The notes: a model not told the origin generated them from the sequence alone. Shown: positions 17,526 through 26,468, counted from the stretch's first letter. The stretch is DNA of 64,000 nt from Methanoregulaceae archaeon UBA467 (GCA_002503825.1 DASP01000001.1:143945-207944), one strand, 5' to 3'. Translations and numbers: made by a program.

Positions 17526-19911
17526 ACAGGTCAGCTCTCACCTTTTCCATCACCTGTGCCGGGTCGCGGTAATACTGGATCAGGATGTTACTTACATCCC
17601 GGTAATTCCGCAGCTTTTTTATTCTCATCCATTCAAGGACCTCCTGTCTCATCTTGAGCTCTTCACGCATTCGTGCCTCGTCCCACCCTTTTTCTTCCAT
17701 AATTTCTTCAAGAATAAAGGATTTTCCTGAATAAGTAATCTCATCGGTTGCAGGATGCCATTTAAAGACTTCGTTTGTAATAAGCTCGTTTGTCCTTGGA
17801 TCGATATCAAGAATCTCGATAAGCTGCTTGTTTCTTCTTATTCTCTGTCCGCCAACCCTCGCCTGGACCTGTACCGATACCAGATCAAGTGCCGAAAGCA
17901 TATTCCTCGGAACATTGAGCGGTGGATTTTCGAGACGGTGGACAATGCTGGCCACGGAATCTGCATGTATGGTGGAGTACGTGATATGCCCGGTACTCAT
18001 AGCCTGGAAAAGCGTCAGGGCTTCACGACCCCTGACTTCTCCGACGATGATATATTCGGGACGCTGCCTCATCGCGGCCTTGAGCAGCTCGTACATATCT
18101 ATCTCGCCCTTTCCGCCGGTATCAAACGATGCACGTGTAACGCTCGGAATCCAGTTCGGATGGGGCAGTTTCAATTCACGGGTATCTTCGAGGGTGACGA
18201 TTTTTGCCAGCGGCGGTATAAAGAGGGAGATCGCGTTTAAGGACGTTGTCTTCCCTGATGCAGTTCCGCCTGCAAAAATGCATGATTTTCCCCCTTCAAC
18301 TGCAAGCCAGAGAAATGCAATGGAGAGTGGCGAGAATGTCGACCACTCGATGAGGTCGGTCGGGGTGATCGGTTCGTCACGGAATTTCCTGATGGTGAAG
18401 GTTGACCCGTGTGCCGTGACCTCCTGCCCGAGGGTCATCTGGATACGTGAACCGTCGCTCATGGTGGCATCAAGGATCGGTTCAGCAATGGAGATGTATT
18501 TCCCTGATTTCTGGGCAAGCTTTGTCACAAAAGAGTCTAGATCGCCTGCATTTTTATACAACAGGTTTGTCCGCATCGATTCATACCGGGAATGGTACAC
18601 GAATAAACTGCTGTTCACACCGTCACAGGAGATATCCTCGATATATTTGTCGTGCATTACCGGATCGACCATTCCATTGCCAAGGAATTCCTTGTACATA
18701 TTATAGAGGATCTTCTCCCGCTGAAGGGGTGTCAGGTGGATGCCATAATCGGATATTATTTCATCTGTTACATTTTTAAGAGTTTTTTTGGCAATTTCCT
18801 CGATAATATCCTGGGTATTGACATCCAGCCGTTCAAATATCCTCTCTTTGATCTCCCTGAACAGGTCTTCTTCAGCTGGTGAGAGTGAAGGCTCGATCAC
18901 TTCGTATGTATATTCATGAGTGGCATGGTCATAGGTAATCCTGACATAAGCATAGGGTTCGTTGACAGGATACATCTCTATCTCTTCCACACCAGGGCGC
19001 GGTTTCATTACCAGATTAACAATCGGGCCGTGAATTTTTCGGTTGTATTCCACCGGTTCGTGCCGGATTACATTGAAGAGGTTCAGTTTGCTCAAAAATC
19101 CTGCTTTTTCCGATTCTGCGGCTTCTACACCTGCAGCATCCAGGGCTATGTCTTTTATTCCGGTATGCGAGATATCATCAGACCAGTCGGATTCTTTCCT
19201 GCCCGCCGGTGCGCCGGCCTCGTTCATATCGAAAATGTTGGTCCTGTGGCGTATCTTCAGTTCATCAATCTCGAATGTCGCACCTTTCGGCAGTATAAGA
19301 CCTGAAAGGTCATTGATCTGGTCAATCGTAACAACTGCGTCCTCGGGTTGTTTAATTCCTTCCGACCAGACCGTTTTCTTTGCGGGCTGGAATTTTGGTC
19401 GTGAATGAGCAGCTGCAGCATCACCGGAATCGTCAACCAGACCGGTTTCTTCAGAGGTTCCGATAAATTCTTCCTGGTCCGGAGACGGTGCGGGCACGGG
19501 CGCGGGTGCACGGCTGGTTACATACCCGCTTTCATCCCTCTCTCCGGCCTTTTCCCGGGAATACGTGTCTTTTTCAGATAACTCCGGTTTCCCTTCACGT
19601 ACCCTGCCCCCACCGGTCCGCAGGTCCTTAGTTCCGGCAACCGGCGCGGCAGTGATGGCATTTTCGACCCCTGCAAAAAGCTGATCCTTATCAGGACGTG
19701 CCCGGACCTCTGCCGGAAGATCAGAGGGTTTCTCGCTTTTAAGCCCTATTTTCCTGATGAGTTCGTCCAGACCCTCCTCTTTTCCCAATGGTCCCGGGAT
19801 CTCCGTGTGAGAGAGTCCGGTCTGGTCCGGCACGTCCGGGGGAACCTCTTCTTTATCTTTTTTCCCAAAAAGTTTCCGGAGAGAAGACTTTTTCCCGTTT
19901 TCTTTTGCCAT
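17518..19911 (-). CDS. GspE/TadA-like secretion ATPase with long N-terminal extension
   Basis: 797 residues from ATG 19911 (GGAGATGA five bases upstream; a frame to 19920 adds three residues). The C-terminal half is a type II/IV secretion ATPase close to archaeal FlaI/TadA: Walker A GGTASGKTTS near residue 545, Asp box TLEDTRELKLPH, Walker B EYIIVGEVRGREA, His box STIHADSV. The first 270 or so residues are low-complexity and charged, with proline and acidic patches. The extension is much longer than in FlaI and could dock regulators. ATP hydrolysis here should power assembly of a surface filament with the two GspF proteins downstream. Confidence 0.93.
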   Translation of the reverse strand: MAKENGKKSSLRKLFGKKDKEEVPPDVPDQTGLSHTEIPGPLGKEEGLDELIRKIGLKSEKPSDLPAEVRARPDKDQLFAGVENAITAAPVAGTKDLRTGGGRVREGKPELSEKDTYSREKAGERDESGYVTSRAPAPVPAPSPDQEEFIGTSEETGLVDDSGDAAAAHSRPKFQPAKKTVWSEGIKQPEDAVVTIDQINDLSGLILPKGATFEIDELKIRHRTNIFDMNEAGAPAGRKESDWSDDISHTGIKDIALDAAGVEAAESEKAGFLSKLNLFNVIRHEPVEYNRKIHGPIVNLVMKPRPGVEEIEMYPVNEPYAYVRITYDHATHEYTYEVIEPSLSPAEEDLFREIKERIFERLDVNTQDIIEEIAKKTLKNVTDEIISDYGIHLTPLQREKILYNMYKEFLGNGMVDPVMHDKYIEDISCDGVNSSLFVYHSRYESMRTNLLYKNAGDLDSFVTKLAQKSGKYISIAEPILDATMSDGSRIQMTLGQEVTAHGSTFTIRKFRDEPITPTDLIEWSTFSPLSIAFLWLAVEGGKSCIFAGGTASGKTTSLNAISLFIPPLAKIVTLEDTRELKLPHPNWIPSVTRASFDTGGKGEIDMYELLKAAMRQRPEYIIVGEVRGREALTLFQAMSTGHITYSTIHADSVASIVHRLENPPLNVPRNMLSALDLVSVQVQARVGGQRIRRNKQLIEILDIDPRTNELITNEVFKWHPATDEITYSGKSFILEEIMEEKGWDEARMREELKMRQEVLEWMRIKKLRNYRDVSNILIQYYRDPAQVMEKVRADLYE

Positions 19912-20011
19912 CCTTTTCATCTCCGAATTTCATCTGTACACATGGTGCCCGAATTATCCCGCTTGTTTCCCCGGGATATCCCGGAGAGGTGACCTGGTTC
20001 TGCCGGTCACC

Positions 20012-20704
20012 TTACTCTGCCTCCTCACGAATATTTTTTAATGCAAGTCGTATCAATCCAAGATTTGCATCACCAGTTGTAAGAAGACAAAGGTATAGAT
20101 CCCCGTATGGGGCTATAAGGCATTTATTTTCTCCGGTCTCCAGGAGAATCTGGTCGAGCAGGCCTATCTTCAGGTCACGGGCAATCTTCATTCCGGCCCT
20201 GAGAAAATCCTCAGCCATGGCTGCAACCTCTTCAAAATCAGCTTTTCCGAATGACTGGACTGCAAATCCCTCGAAAAACGCGGAAACCGCTATAACCCCC
20301 GGCTGCCTCATAAGGTTTTTTAACTTGCTCTCATCGAGCAGGTTCTCTATACGGCGACTCTTTTCATCTGCACGGTTTTCCAGCAGCAGGTCATGACTGG
20401 AACAGAGATCACTTGCTTCTTTGAACTCGTCAGGAGTATATTCCCGAAGGGCAAAAACCGGAATATCATCCTGATTTTCGGCCTGCCATCCCCTCATTTG
20501 TGCAAGGGCCTCTTTTCCCCTGAATATCACACCGGATTTCTGAAAGCAGGCTGCGGAAAGCTTTCCTTTTTCGGTGAGGATAAACCCTTCCCCTGCACCT
20601 GTTTTTATCTCTATAAGTCCTGCAAAACTCAGAAGATACTGCAGGGAGTCGTCCTGAAGCGGGTTGTCTATGTTTCCCAAATCTTTCCCTTGAGGCAGAA
20701 ACAT
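20012..20704 (-). CDS. Protein with PATAN-like N-terminus and roadblock-like C-terminus
   Basis: 230 residues, no membrane segment. The N-terminal half (SLQYLLSFAGLIEIKTGAGE, GVIFRGKEALAQMRGW) resembles the PATAN/DUF2226-type module seen again at 21232. The C-terminal 100 residues, with VSAFFEGFAVQSFG and CLIAPYGDLYLCLLTT, look like a roadblock/LC7 fold. It starts 2 bases after the stop of the free-standing roadblock gene, so the two products are probably partners. The domain names are my reading of secondary-structure pattern and neighbours, not a clear family hit. Confidence 0.65.
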   Translation of the reverse strand: MFLPQGKDLGNIDNPLQDDSLQYLLSFAGLIEIKTGAGEGFILTEKGKLSAACFQKSGVIFRGKEALAQMRGWQAENQDDIPVFALREYTPDEFKEASDLCSSHDLLLENRADEKSRRIENLLDESKLKNLMRQPGVIAVSAFFEGFAVQSFGKADFEEVAAMAEDFLRAGMKIARDLKIGLLDQILLETGENKCLIAPYGDLYLCLLTTGDANLGLIRLALKNIREEAE

Positions 20705-20706
20705 GA

Positions 20707-21054
20707 TTAAAGCGCTGCAACGAGGCGTTCTTTATTTTTCTTCAGCTCATAACGAATTCTTCCAACATTTGCAACATTTTCTGCAACGATGGCAATGAGC
20801 TCATCTGCAGAGAGCGGAGACATAATAATCGGGCCCTTCTCAAGTTCTACCAGCATCTGTTTTAATTCGCCCTTTCCCAGCTCCTTTCCCATGGCCTCAG
20901 ATGTACCCATACCTGTTGAAGCCATGGCACCGAGAGCGTCAATGTCCATTTTACCCGATACTGCGCTCTCAATAACAAATCCGTCCCGTCCAACAACGAC
21001 AGCAGCGGACACTCCTTCAATTTTTAAAAATTCTCCGAGAATCTGTTTCAACAT
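20707..21054 (-). CDS. Roadblock/LC7 domain protein (MglB-like)
   Basis: 115 residues forming a complete roadblock/LC7 domain: helix LKQILGEFLKIEGVSAA, strand VVVGRDGFVIESAV, ELKQMLVELEKGPIIMSPL, and the closing helix VGRIRYELKKN. Members dimerise and regulate small GTPases (MglB for MglA in bacterial polarity) or act as scaffolds. It has GGTG before the ATG and a good TATA box at 21091-21100. No Ras-like GTPase is found next to it; the nearest P-loop partners are the secretion ATPase downstream and MinD on the opposite strand. Confidence 0.88.
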   Translation of the reverse strand: MLKQILGEFLKIEGVSAAVVVGRDGFVIESAVSGKMDIDALGAMASTGMGTSEAMGKELGKGELKQMLVELEKGPIIMSPLSADELIAIVAENVANVGRIRYELKKNKERLVAAL

Positions 21055-21090
21055 TATCTGCCACCTTCATATAAAGGAATCTTTCTGGAA

Positions 21091-21100
21091 ATATATAAAT
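21091..21100 (-). promoter_or_regulatory. TATA box for the roadblock-pilus gene cluster
   Basis: ATATATAAAT within a longer A/T stretch (about 21089-21107) gives a predicted minus-strand start near 21070, leaving a short leader that contains the GAAGGTGG ribosome binding site of the roadblock gene. Confidence 0.55.
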
Positions 21101-21231
21101 AAAAATGTTTGCAAGCGTAAGTTACAAAAAGGTCAGGAAAATTTCGGGAAGGCATCCGAAAAATAAGAATTTTTTGGAAAATTGGATTTCATGCAGTAAA
21201 ATTATTAGAAGAGGCAACATTATGATAATTG

Positions 21232-21927
21232 ATGCAGCTTCCCAGGGGAACATTCAGGGCCCTTAAAAAAGGCGTGAGCATCCAACAGCTTCTGCTTGAG
21301 ATGAAATCAAGCGGGTTTTCGGGATATTGTAATATTTCCGGGATGAAAATCCCGGTGTCGCTGGTGCTGAAGAACGGGAAGGTGCTGCTTGCAACATATA
21401 ACGATCTTACCGGGGAGGATGCATGGAAAGCCGTCCTCTCCATCCTTGAAGCCGAGGGCGAAGCCGAACTATCGGATCTTACTGAAGCCCAGATCCAGCT
21501 TTCAATAGAATTCAACGCCCGTGCAGTTGTGCGTGACGGGGACATACGGCTGCCGCAGGGATCCGCGGTGATACCGGATAAAGAGAAAACCGTTCCCAAA
21601 AAGAAGGCAGAAATTTCGTCACAGCGAAGCCCGGCACGACGGCGTGAGCCTGACACGATAGTTCCAGGGAAGAAGACTGATAATCTTGCCGCGGTTGAGA
21701 GTGTATCAGCTACTAAAAAACCAGAACCCGGGCAGGTAAGCCCGGCTGGTGCCTCTGGCAGTCCCGATGACTATGAAGATGACGATGAAAGGCTCATTTA
21801 TGAAGATTTAAAAGTATTTGATGAAATGGATCTCGAAAGTATGTCAGAAAAGATACGCGCAAATTGCAGGATAATGGTTGAGAAACTTAATCTTGAACAC
21901 CTTCTCGAGCGGGACGACAAGAACTAG
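21232..21927 (+). CDS. PATAN/DUF2226-like protein, unknown
   Basis: 231 residues. The first 100 form a compact domain (QLPRGTFRALKKGVSIQQLL, SGYCNISGMKIPVSLVLKNG, LLATYNDLTGEDAWKAVLSIL) that resembles the PATAN-type domains found with roadblock and MglA systems; archaeal relatives are, I believe, DUF2226. A charged, disordered linker (about 100-190) ends in a helical tail with DLESMSEKIRANCRIMVEKLNLEHLL. The ATG at 21232 is preceded by GAGGC; a TTG one codon earlier is possible. It heads a plus-strand run ending with minD. Confidence 0.65.
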   Translation: MQLPRGTFRALKKGVSIQQLLLEMKSSGFSGYCNISGMKIPVSLVLKNGKVLLATYNDLTGEDAWKAVLSILEAEGEAELSDLTEAQIQLSIEFNARAVVRDGDIRLPQGSAVIPDKEKTVPKKKAEISSQRSPARRREPDTIVPGKKTDNLAAVESVSATKKPEPGQVSPAGASGSPDDYEDDDERLIYEDLKVFDEMDLESMSEKIRANCRIMVEKLNLEHLLERDDKN

Positions 21928-21938
21928 GATGACAGAGT

Positions 21939-22478
21939 ATGGTTCCTGTTCCCGATGATTCCTGGTTTTCTTTTATTCTCCCCGTTATAGTAATATTAAT
22001 AGTCCTGGCCGGGTTCATTCTCGTTTACTATCTTTTGAAAAAATATAAACGACAACCAGAGGACACCACTCCTGAACTGAACGCGATACCCGCACCACAG
22101 GTGACCAGCCCGGATGCGACCGTGAGCCGGACTGCATTTACAACCCAGGACAGCCATGTTTGTGCACAGTATTCTGACATTAATCAGAATACGCTTGCGA
22201 TCCGGCAAAAATATTCCCTCGATTCGCTGACTATTGCATCATCTGACGGACTTGTTGTCGTATCTTCAGGAAATCCTTCTGCAGAAACGGATGCTGCATA
22301 TTTCGCCCAGTATATTGTAACAGGCCATGAGATTGTGAAAGACGGCGTCAATGTGGAGACTATTGAATTCAGGGGTTCACCATTGTTAATTATTATAAAA
22401 AGCAACGCCATGCTTTCGGTTGATCAGGTTGATACCATCAAAAATGATGTGAGAAAGGTGTTACGCGACTGGTTGTAG
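21939..22478 (+). CDS. Membrane-anchored protein with roadblock-like domain
   Basis: 179 residues. A single N-terminal membrane helix (about 10-33: FILPVIVILIVLAGFILVYYL) is followed by a basic stop-transfer patch (KKYKRQ), a short linker, and a cytoplasmic domain (about 85-179: LDSLTIASSDGLVVVSSGNP ... SPLLIIIKSNAMLSVDQVD) whose strand-helix order fits a roadblock/LC7 fold. This would place a roadblock platform at the membrane. It sits 11 bases after the PATAN-like gene and 66 bases before minD. The fold call is an inference. Confidence 0.6.
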   Translation: MVPVPDDSWFSFILPVIVILIVLAGFILVYYLLKKYKRQPEDTTPELNAIPAPQVTSPDATVSRTAFTTQDSHVCAQYSDINQNTLAIRQKYSLDSLTIASSDGLVVVSSGNPSAETDAAYFAQYIVTGHEIVKDGVNVETIEFRGSPLLIIIKSNAMLSVDQVDTIKNDVRKVLRDWL

Positions 22479-22544
22479 ATATTTATGGCGTTTCTGTCAT
22501 TAGACTTATATAAATCAAAGACAATCATCCCTATGGAGGGTTAA

Positions 22545-23330
22545 ATGGTCAGGGTATTCACTTTTGCGTCTGGAAAGGGGGGTACTGGAAAGACGACAGT
22601 GACCGTCAACCTTGGCACCAGTCTTGCCCAGTTCGGTAAAAATACCATAATAATGGATGCAGATATCGGAATGGCCAATTTAGGACTCGCAATCGGGCTG
22701 GAAGACGTTCCCATTACACTGCATGAAGTACTTGCAGGAAAGGCAAACATCAACGATGCGATTTACGAGGGTCCTGCCGGAGTAAAAGTTGTTCCAAGCG
22801 GCATATCGCTTCAGGGATTCCAGCAGGCGAATCCGGAGCGTCTCCGGGATGTACTCAATGAAATGGTCGACAGGTGCGATTACCTTCTGATAGATGCCCC
22901 TGCAGGGATAAGCAGGGACGGTGTGATCCCCCTCGCTGTCGCAGATGATGTCGTCCTGGTTGTCAATCCTGAACTTTCTTCAATTGTGGATGCCTTAAAG
23001 ACCAAGATACTGACCGAGGTCGTTGGCGGACATGTGCTTGGCGTAATTATTAACCGGGCAGGAGTGGAAAAACCGGAACTTGTCTCGCAAAAGATGGAAA
23101 AAGTGCTTGGCGTAAAAGTAATCGGGACAATTCCGGAAGACCCGAATATCCGGAGAGCCGCATCCTTCAAAATTCCTGTCGTTATCAAGTATCCAGGTTC
23201 CGGTTCATCTGTTGCGATAAAAAAGATAGCCGCTTCACTTGCCGGAATCACCTACGATGAAAAGAGTGTTGAGACAAAGGATAAATTCATCGAGCGTTTT
23301 GCAAAAGTATTATTCAGGGGTAAAAAATGA
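22545..23330 (+). CDS. minD: MinD/ParA-family ATPase
   Basis: 261 residues. It has the deviant Walker A FASGKGGTGKTT with the signature lysine, the switch I region DADIGMANLGLAIGL, and Walker B DYLLIDAPAG. The C-terminus (DKFIERFAKVLFRGKK) is an amphipathic, basic helix of the kind that lets MinD bind membranes. Archaeal MinD homologues position surface machines such as archaella and chemoreceptor arrays rather than FtsZ in the species studied, which fits this neighbourhood. TATA-like CTTATATAAATC lies at about 22505-22516 and GGAGGG precedes the ATG. Confidence 0.92.
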   Translation: MVRVFTFASGKGGTGKTTVTVNLGTSLAQFGKNTIIMDADIGMANLGLAIGLEDVPITLHEVLAGKANINDAIYEGPAGVKVVPSGISLQGFQQANPERLRDVLNEMVDRCDYLLIDAPAGISRDGVIPLAVADDVVLVVNPELSSIVDALKTKILTEVVGGHVLGVIINRAGVEKPELVSQKMEKVLGVKVIGTIPEDPNIRRAASFKIPVVIKYPGSGSSVAIKKIAASLAGITYDEKSVETKDKFIERFAKVLFRGKK

Positions 23331-23524
23331 CACTGGCAGAAATTATGCTGATTATCTTCGGGATTGTAATCCTGGTCCTTTTATTCGTGGTCTATGTGAT
23401 GTACATCCGGATCCGGCAGTTATTAAAGGAGTTCGACCAGATGGAGTCTAAAATGAAGATCACTGATTCCGAGATAGAAGCGCTCGCCAGGAATGTCGAA
23501 GAGATAAAACGGTTAAAAATTTAA
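23327..23524 (+). CDS. Small membrane protein coupled to minD
   Basis: 65 residues: one strong N-terminal membrane helix (EIMLIIFGIVILVLLFVVYV) and a charged coiled-coil tail (about 30-65, with LLKEFDQMESKMKI and EEIKRLKI). Its ATG overlaps the minD stop by four bases (ATGA), so it is made with MinD and may be its membrane partner. I recognise no named family. The first helix has no type III signal-peptide cleavage site, so it is not an obvious pilin. Confidence 0.75.
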   Translation: MTLAEIMLIIFGIVILVLLFVVYVMYIRIRQLLKEFDQMESKMKITDSEIEALARNVEEIKRLKI

Positions 23525-23649
23525 TAATTCTCTTTTAAAAAATTCATTACGCACGTCTCTGCCGCACCCGGATACTCATACCAGATTAAGAAAAATTTAA
23601 CTGATGCGTATATGTAAAAAAGATGTTTTCAGGGGTCCCCATTAATACA

Positions 23650-24777
23650 CTAATTCTCTTCAACCTTGTCTTTTACCGTAAACTCGCAATACTGGTCCCC
23701 TTTCGACTGGCATTTCACTTCTTTGCCCTGCACCCTCACACCGTACGCGGCTGATACGATTCCGGCGATCAGGCCTGATGTACAATAACAGACAGGCTTT
23801 GCAGCCGTTCCAACCGCCTGTGACTCTGCAGTATGATCAAGGCGGATCACTTTTTCTTTCCGCGCTTCATCCCATTCCATTCCAACAACCCTGAACCAAC
23901 CCATCTGCGAATACATTGTCAGGGCAAGATCCACAAGCTTTGCCGGGTCAGTAATCCCCATGCTCCTGAAATATGCAATGTTCTGTGACCCAAGTTCCAT
24001 ATACGCCCTGTAATTGACAACTCCGCCCGCAGCCGCTTCCCCGACTATCCGGCTCATGGATCCCATAAGGGAGGTAAAAATTATCCGGGGCATAATGACA
24101 ACAGGCCGGTCAATAAAGGTAATGGTGCCTTCAAGGGGTTTATGCTCTATGAACTCCGTAATTGCAGTATCCCCTTTCAGAAGGGAATCGGTGATATCGG
24201 CCCAGGTCGGAGTTTTCTTCTCCGCGACAAATTCACAGTACCCGTCGCCTGCGGCAGCACACTTCTTTTCTTCACAGACCCAGTTGGAGCCGGTAACACT
24301 GGAGAGGATCCCTTCTATCCAGCCGGAATGGAGACCGCAAACCTGCATCTTCCAGTCTTTCATCACGTCTGATTCAAACGTTGCCCGGGACCTCAGGACG
24401 AGCCGGGACTCGTTTCGTTCTATCACTTCCATTGGAGCTCCCCAGCCCTGCTGATGCTGGAGTTTGAAAACAAGAAGCATGAAATCGACCGGATCAAGGT
24501 TAAGTTCCAGTTTTTTCAGGAACCTGTTCAGGCCGACTGCACCGAGGCCAACCGAACGATAGAGTTTTTTTACTGCCTGCACAGCCAGCCGCCTGTTCAG
24601 GTTCCCTTCAAACATTTCATAAATTGCACGAATCAGGTAATCCGGGTTGCTTGCCGTGTGCACCCCGAAAACGACCATCTTTCCGTCCGCCGGGTTAATA
24701 TCAAAAAAGCCGGTGATATCCTTCTCACCTGAGAGAATTGCCTCAAAATCAGCCTTTTCAATCCTCTTCTTCTCCAT
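23650..24777 (-). CDS. Protein with two V4R ligand-binding domains
   Basis: 375 residues. Two V4R (4-vinyl reductase-like) domains each end in the characteristic cysteine-rich hook: CGLHSGWIEGILSSVTG plus CAAAGDGYCEFV (about residues 145-190), and CTSGLIAGIVSAAYG plus CQSKGDQYCEF (about 330-370). V4R domains bind small hydrophobic or tetrapyrrole-like ligands and regulate partners. There is no output domain, so it probably signals by protein contact. TATA-like stretches lie at about 24797-24815, and GAGAGGT precedes the ATG. Its place between minD and the prepilin peptidase suggests that it belongs to the same functional cluster. Confidence 0.85.
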   Translation of the reverse strand: MEKKRIEKADFEAILSGEKDITGFFDINPADGKMVVFGVHTASNPDYLIRAIYEMFEGNLNRRLAVQAVKKLYRSVGLGAVGLNRFLKKLELNLDPVDFMLLVFKLQHQQGWGAPMEVIERNESRLVLRSRATFESDVMKDWKMQVCGLHSGWIEGILSSVTGSNWVCEEKKCAAAGDGYCEFVAEKKTPTWADITDSLLKGDTAITEFIEHKPLEGTITFIDRPVVIMPRIIFTSLMGSMSRIVGEAAAGGVVNYRAYMELGSQNIAYFRSMGITDPAKLVDLALTMYSQMGWFRVVGMEWDEARKEKVIRLDHTAESQAVGTAAKPVCYCTSGLIAGIVSAAYGVRVQGKEVKCQSKGDQYCEFTVKDKVEEN

Positions 24778-24878
24778 AGCACATACCTCTCATTTTCTTT
24801 TATAATAATCGTATCCTTTTATATTCTTTACCTCTCCGTCAAAAAACACATTAAAAGAAGATTATTGCCGATCGGGGC

Positions 24879-25511
24879 TTACTGGCAGGCAGAATCGATA
24901 TCAAGCTCAATAATTTTTTCGTTGTGTGCCGGGTTAAACTGAAACTCAAACATTTCGACCCTGAAATGTTTCTGCGACAGAACACATTCGTACGGGCCAT
25001 ACACAAGTTTGAAAGATACCTTCCCGTCAGGGTTTGTGATGTCACTCCCTACAACCTGCCTGCCCTTACGCATCGTAACGAGGATCCCGGGCTGCGCCTG
25101 CCCGCTCTTTTTTATGGCGAGTATCAATTTTCCAATTCCCTCTGCTTTTTTCCCAAACTGGGGAACATTGAACGTTTTAGTCCGGATAAGATGACTGGTA
25201 TCATATATCCTGCACCCGAGGATGAACCTCTCAACAACAGGCGGATCGAGAATGTGGAGAGTAAAATTCTCGGTACCCTTCAGGAGATAAATCGCTTTGT
25301 CACCAAACAGGCTGCCCCGTTCATCGATCATTATCGCCCCTTTAGGTTCACCTCCGGCAAATAACAGATACCATTTTACACCTTCCGGGTGTGCAAAGGC
25401 AATACCATAGGTTCCCTTGGACCCGGTAAAGTCAAAAAGTTCATGAAGTGCCCAGGTCCCCACCGCAGGGGACTCTTTTATCATCTGGTCAAGTATTTCC
25501 TCAGTTTTCAT
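24879..25511 (-). CDS. PATAN-like plus carboxypeptidase-regulatory-like protein, unknown
   Basis: 210 residues from ATG 25511. The N-terminal half (GTWALHELFDFTGSKGTYGI, GVKWYLLFAGGEPKGAIMID) resembles the PATAN-type module of nearby genes. The C-terminal half (ILVTMRKGRQVVGSDITNPD followed by GKVSFKLVYGPYECVLSQKH) looks like a small beta-sandwich of the CarboxypepD_reg/transthyretin-like kind. It is intracellular, with no signal peptide. It shares strand and orientation with the V4R gene and has its own promoter region. The function is unknown; the domain assignments are inference from pattern. Confidence 0.6.
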   Translation of the reverse strand: MKTEEILDQMIKESPAVGTWALHELFDFTGSKGTYGIAFAHPEGVKWYLLFAGGEPKGAIMIDERGSLFGDKAIYLLKGTENFTLHILDPPVVERFILGCRIYDTSHLIRTKTFNVPQFGKKAEGIGKLILAIKKSGQAQPGILVTMRKGRQVVGSDITNPDGKVSFKLVYGPYECVLSQKHFRVEMFEFQFNPAHNEKIIELDIDSACQ

Positions 25512-25678
25512 GAGCCGCGTCCGGTATAAGGGATTTAAAATTCTGCAGGAACCTGCTGGCACCCGTGTGTTTCGTTATACAGATATATTGTATGCAATGA
25601 CTTATCTCTTACCTCACCGCTGAGTCTGTGAGTAAAAGCCAGACTTAAAAATCAGACCGACAAAGATATACCAGGACT

Positions 25679-26467
25679 ATGATTCTTCCGCTCGCCCTCT
25701 CGTCCGCTGTTATAGCAGTCACACTTCTTTATGCATCAGTTCTCGATGTACGGGAGCGCCGGGTGCCGTTCAGGACATGGTATCCCATGCTTGCCATTAC
25801 TATTCCCCTCGCGATATGGTTTTACGGCATGGTCCTTGTAGCAGACGGCTGGCAGCCGGCAGTTTATTTCCTGGTAATGACAGGGATATTCTGTTTTATG
25901 TTTTATTTTTTTGCATACTTCCATTTATTCGGGGGTGCAGATGCGTGGGCCCTGATATTTATATGTATTTCCATTCCCGCTTTTCCTTTTATGCCATTAT
26001 CCGGCTATCCTCCTCACAATTTTTTTCCGTTCAGCGTACTGGTAAATGCCGTGATACTCAACCTGCTGACCCCGGCAGGAATTTACGTGATGAACGTCTT
26101 TTCGGGAAACCACGCGCCGTTTCCCTATAAATTTCTTGGTTTTCCGGTAGAGGGCGATAAAATCGGGAGATCATTCGGCTATGTGATGGAAGAGATCAGC
26201 GACGATGAGGGGAACCTGAACCGGAGATTTATTCGCACCGGTGAGGCTCTGAAGAGTATGCTCAAAAATGAGAAAAGAATTTACACAAAAGATTTGCGCC
26301 TTCACCCGGATGACTACCGTGAAGAGATAGCGCTTTACAGGCGGGCCGGAAAAGTCTGGATATCCTACGGGGTGCCGTTTATGATCCCCATTCTGATTGG
26401 ATTATTCGTCGCACTCTTTATTGGGGACATTCTCGTAATTATAATGAAATCTTTAATGGGAGTATAA
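25679..26467 (+). CDS. Prepilin/prearchaellin peptidase (A24 family)
   Basis: 262 residues, polytopic. The two catalytic aspartates are visible: one in SVLDVRERRVP after the first helix, the other in the GxGD-like motif FGGADAW near residue 85. Hydrophobic segments at about 1-20, 33-55, 60-82, 90-110 and 225-262 fit the family, and a cytoplasmic insert of about 90 residues (about 140-225) separates the last helices. It cleaves class III signal peptides of archaeal pilins. The predicted TATA box (CTTAAAAATC, about 25644-25653) is about 30 bases from the ATG, so the mRNA is nearly leaderless. hisI starts one base after its stop. Confidence 0.9.
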   Translation: MILPLALSSAVIAVTLLYASVLDVRERRVPFRTWYPMLAITIPLAIWFYGMVLVADGWQPAVYFLVMTGIFCFMFYFFAYFHLFGGADAWALIFICISIPAFPFMPLSGYPPHNFFPFSVLVNAVILNLLTPAGIYVMNVFSGNHAPFPYKFLGFPVEGDKIGRSFGYVMEEISDDEGNLNRRFIRTGEALKSMLKNEKRIYTKDLRLHPDDYREEIALYRRAGKVWISYGVPFMIPILIGLFVALFIGDILVIIMKSLMGV

Positions 26468-26468
26468 T

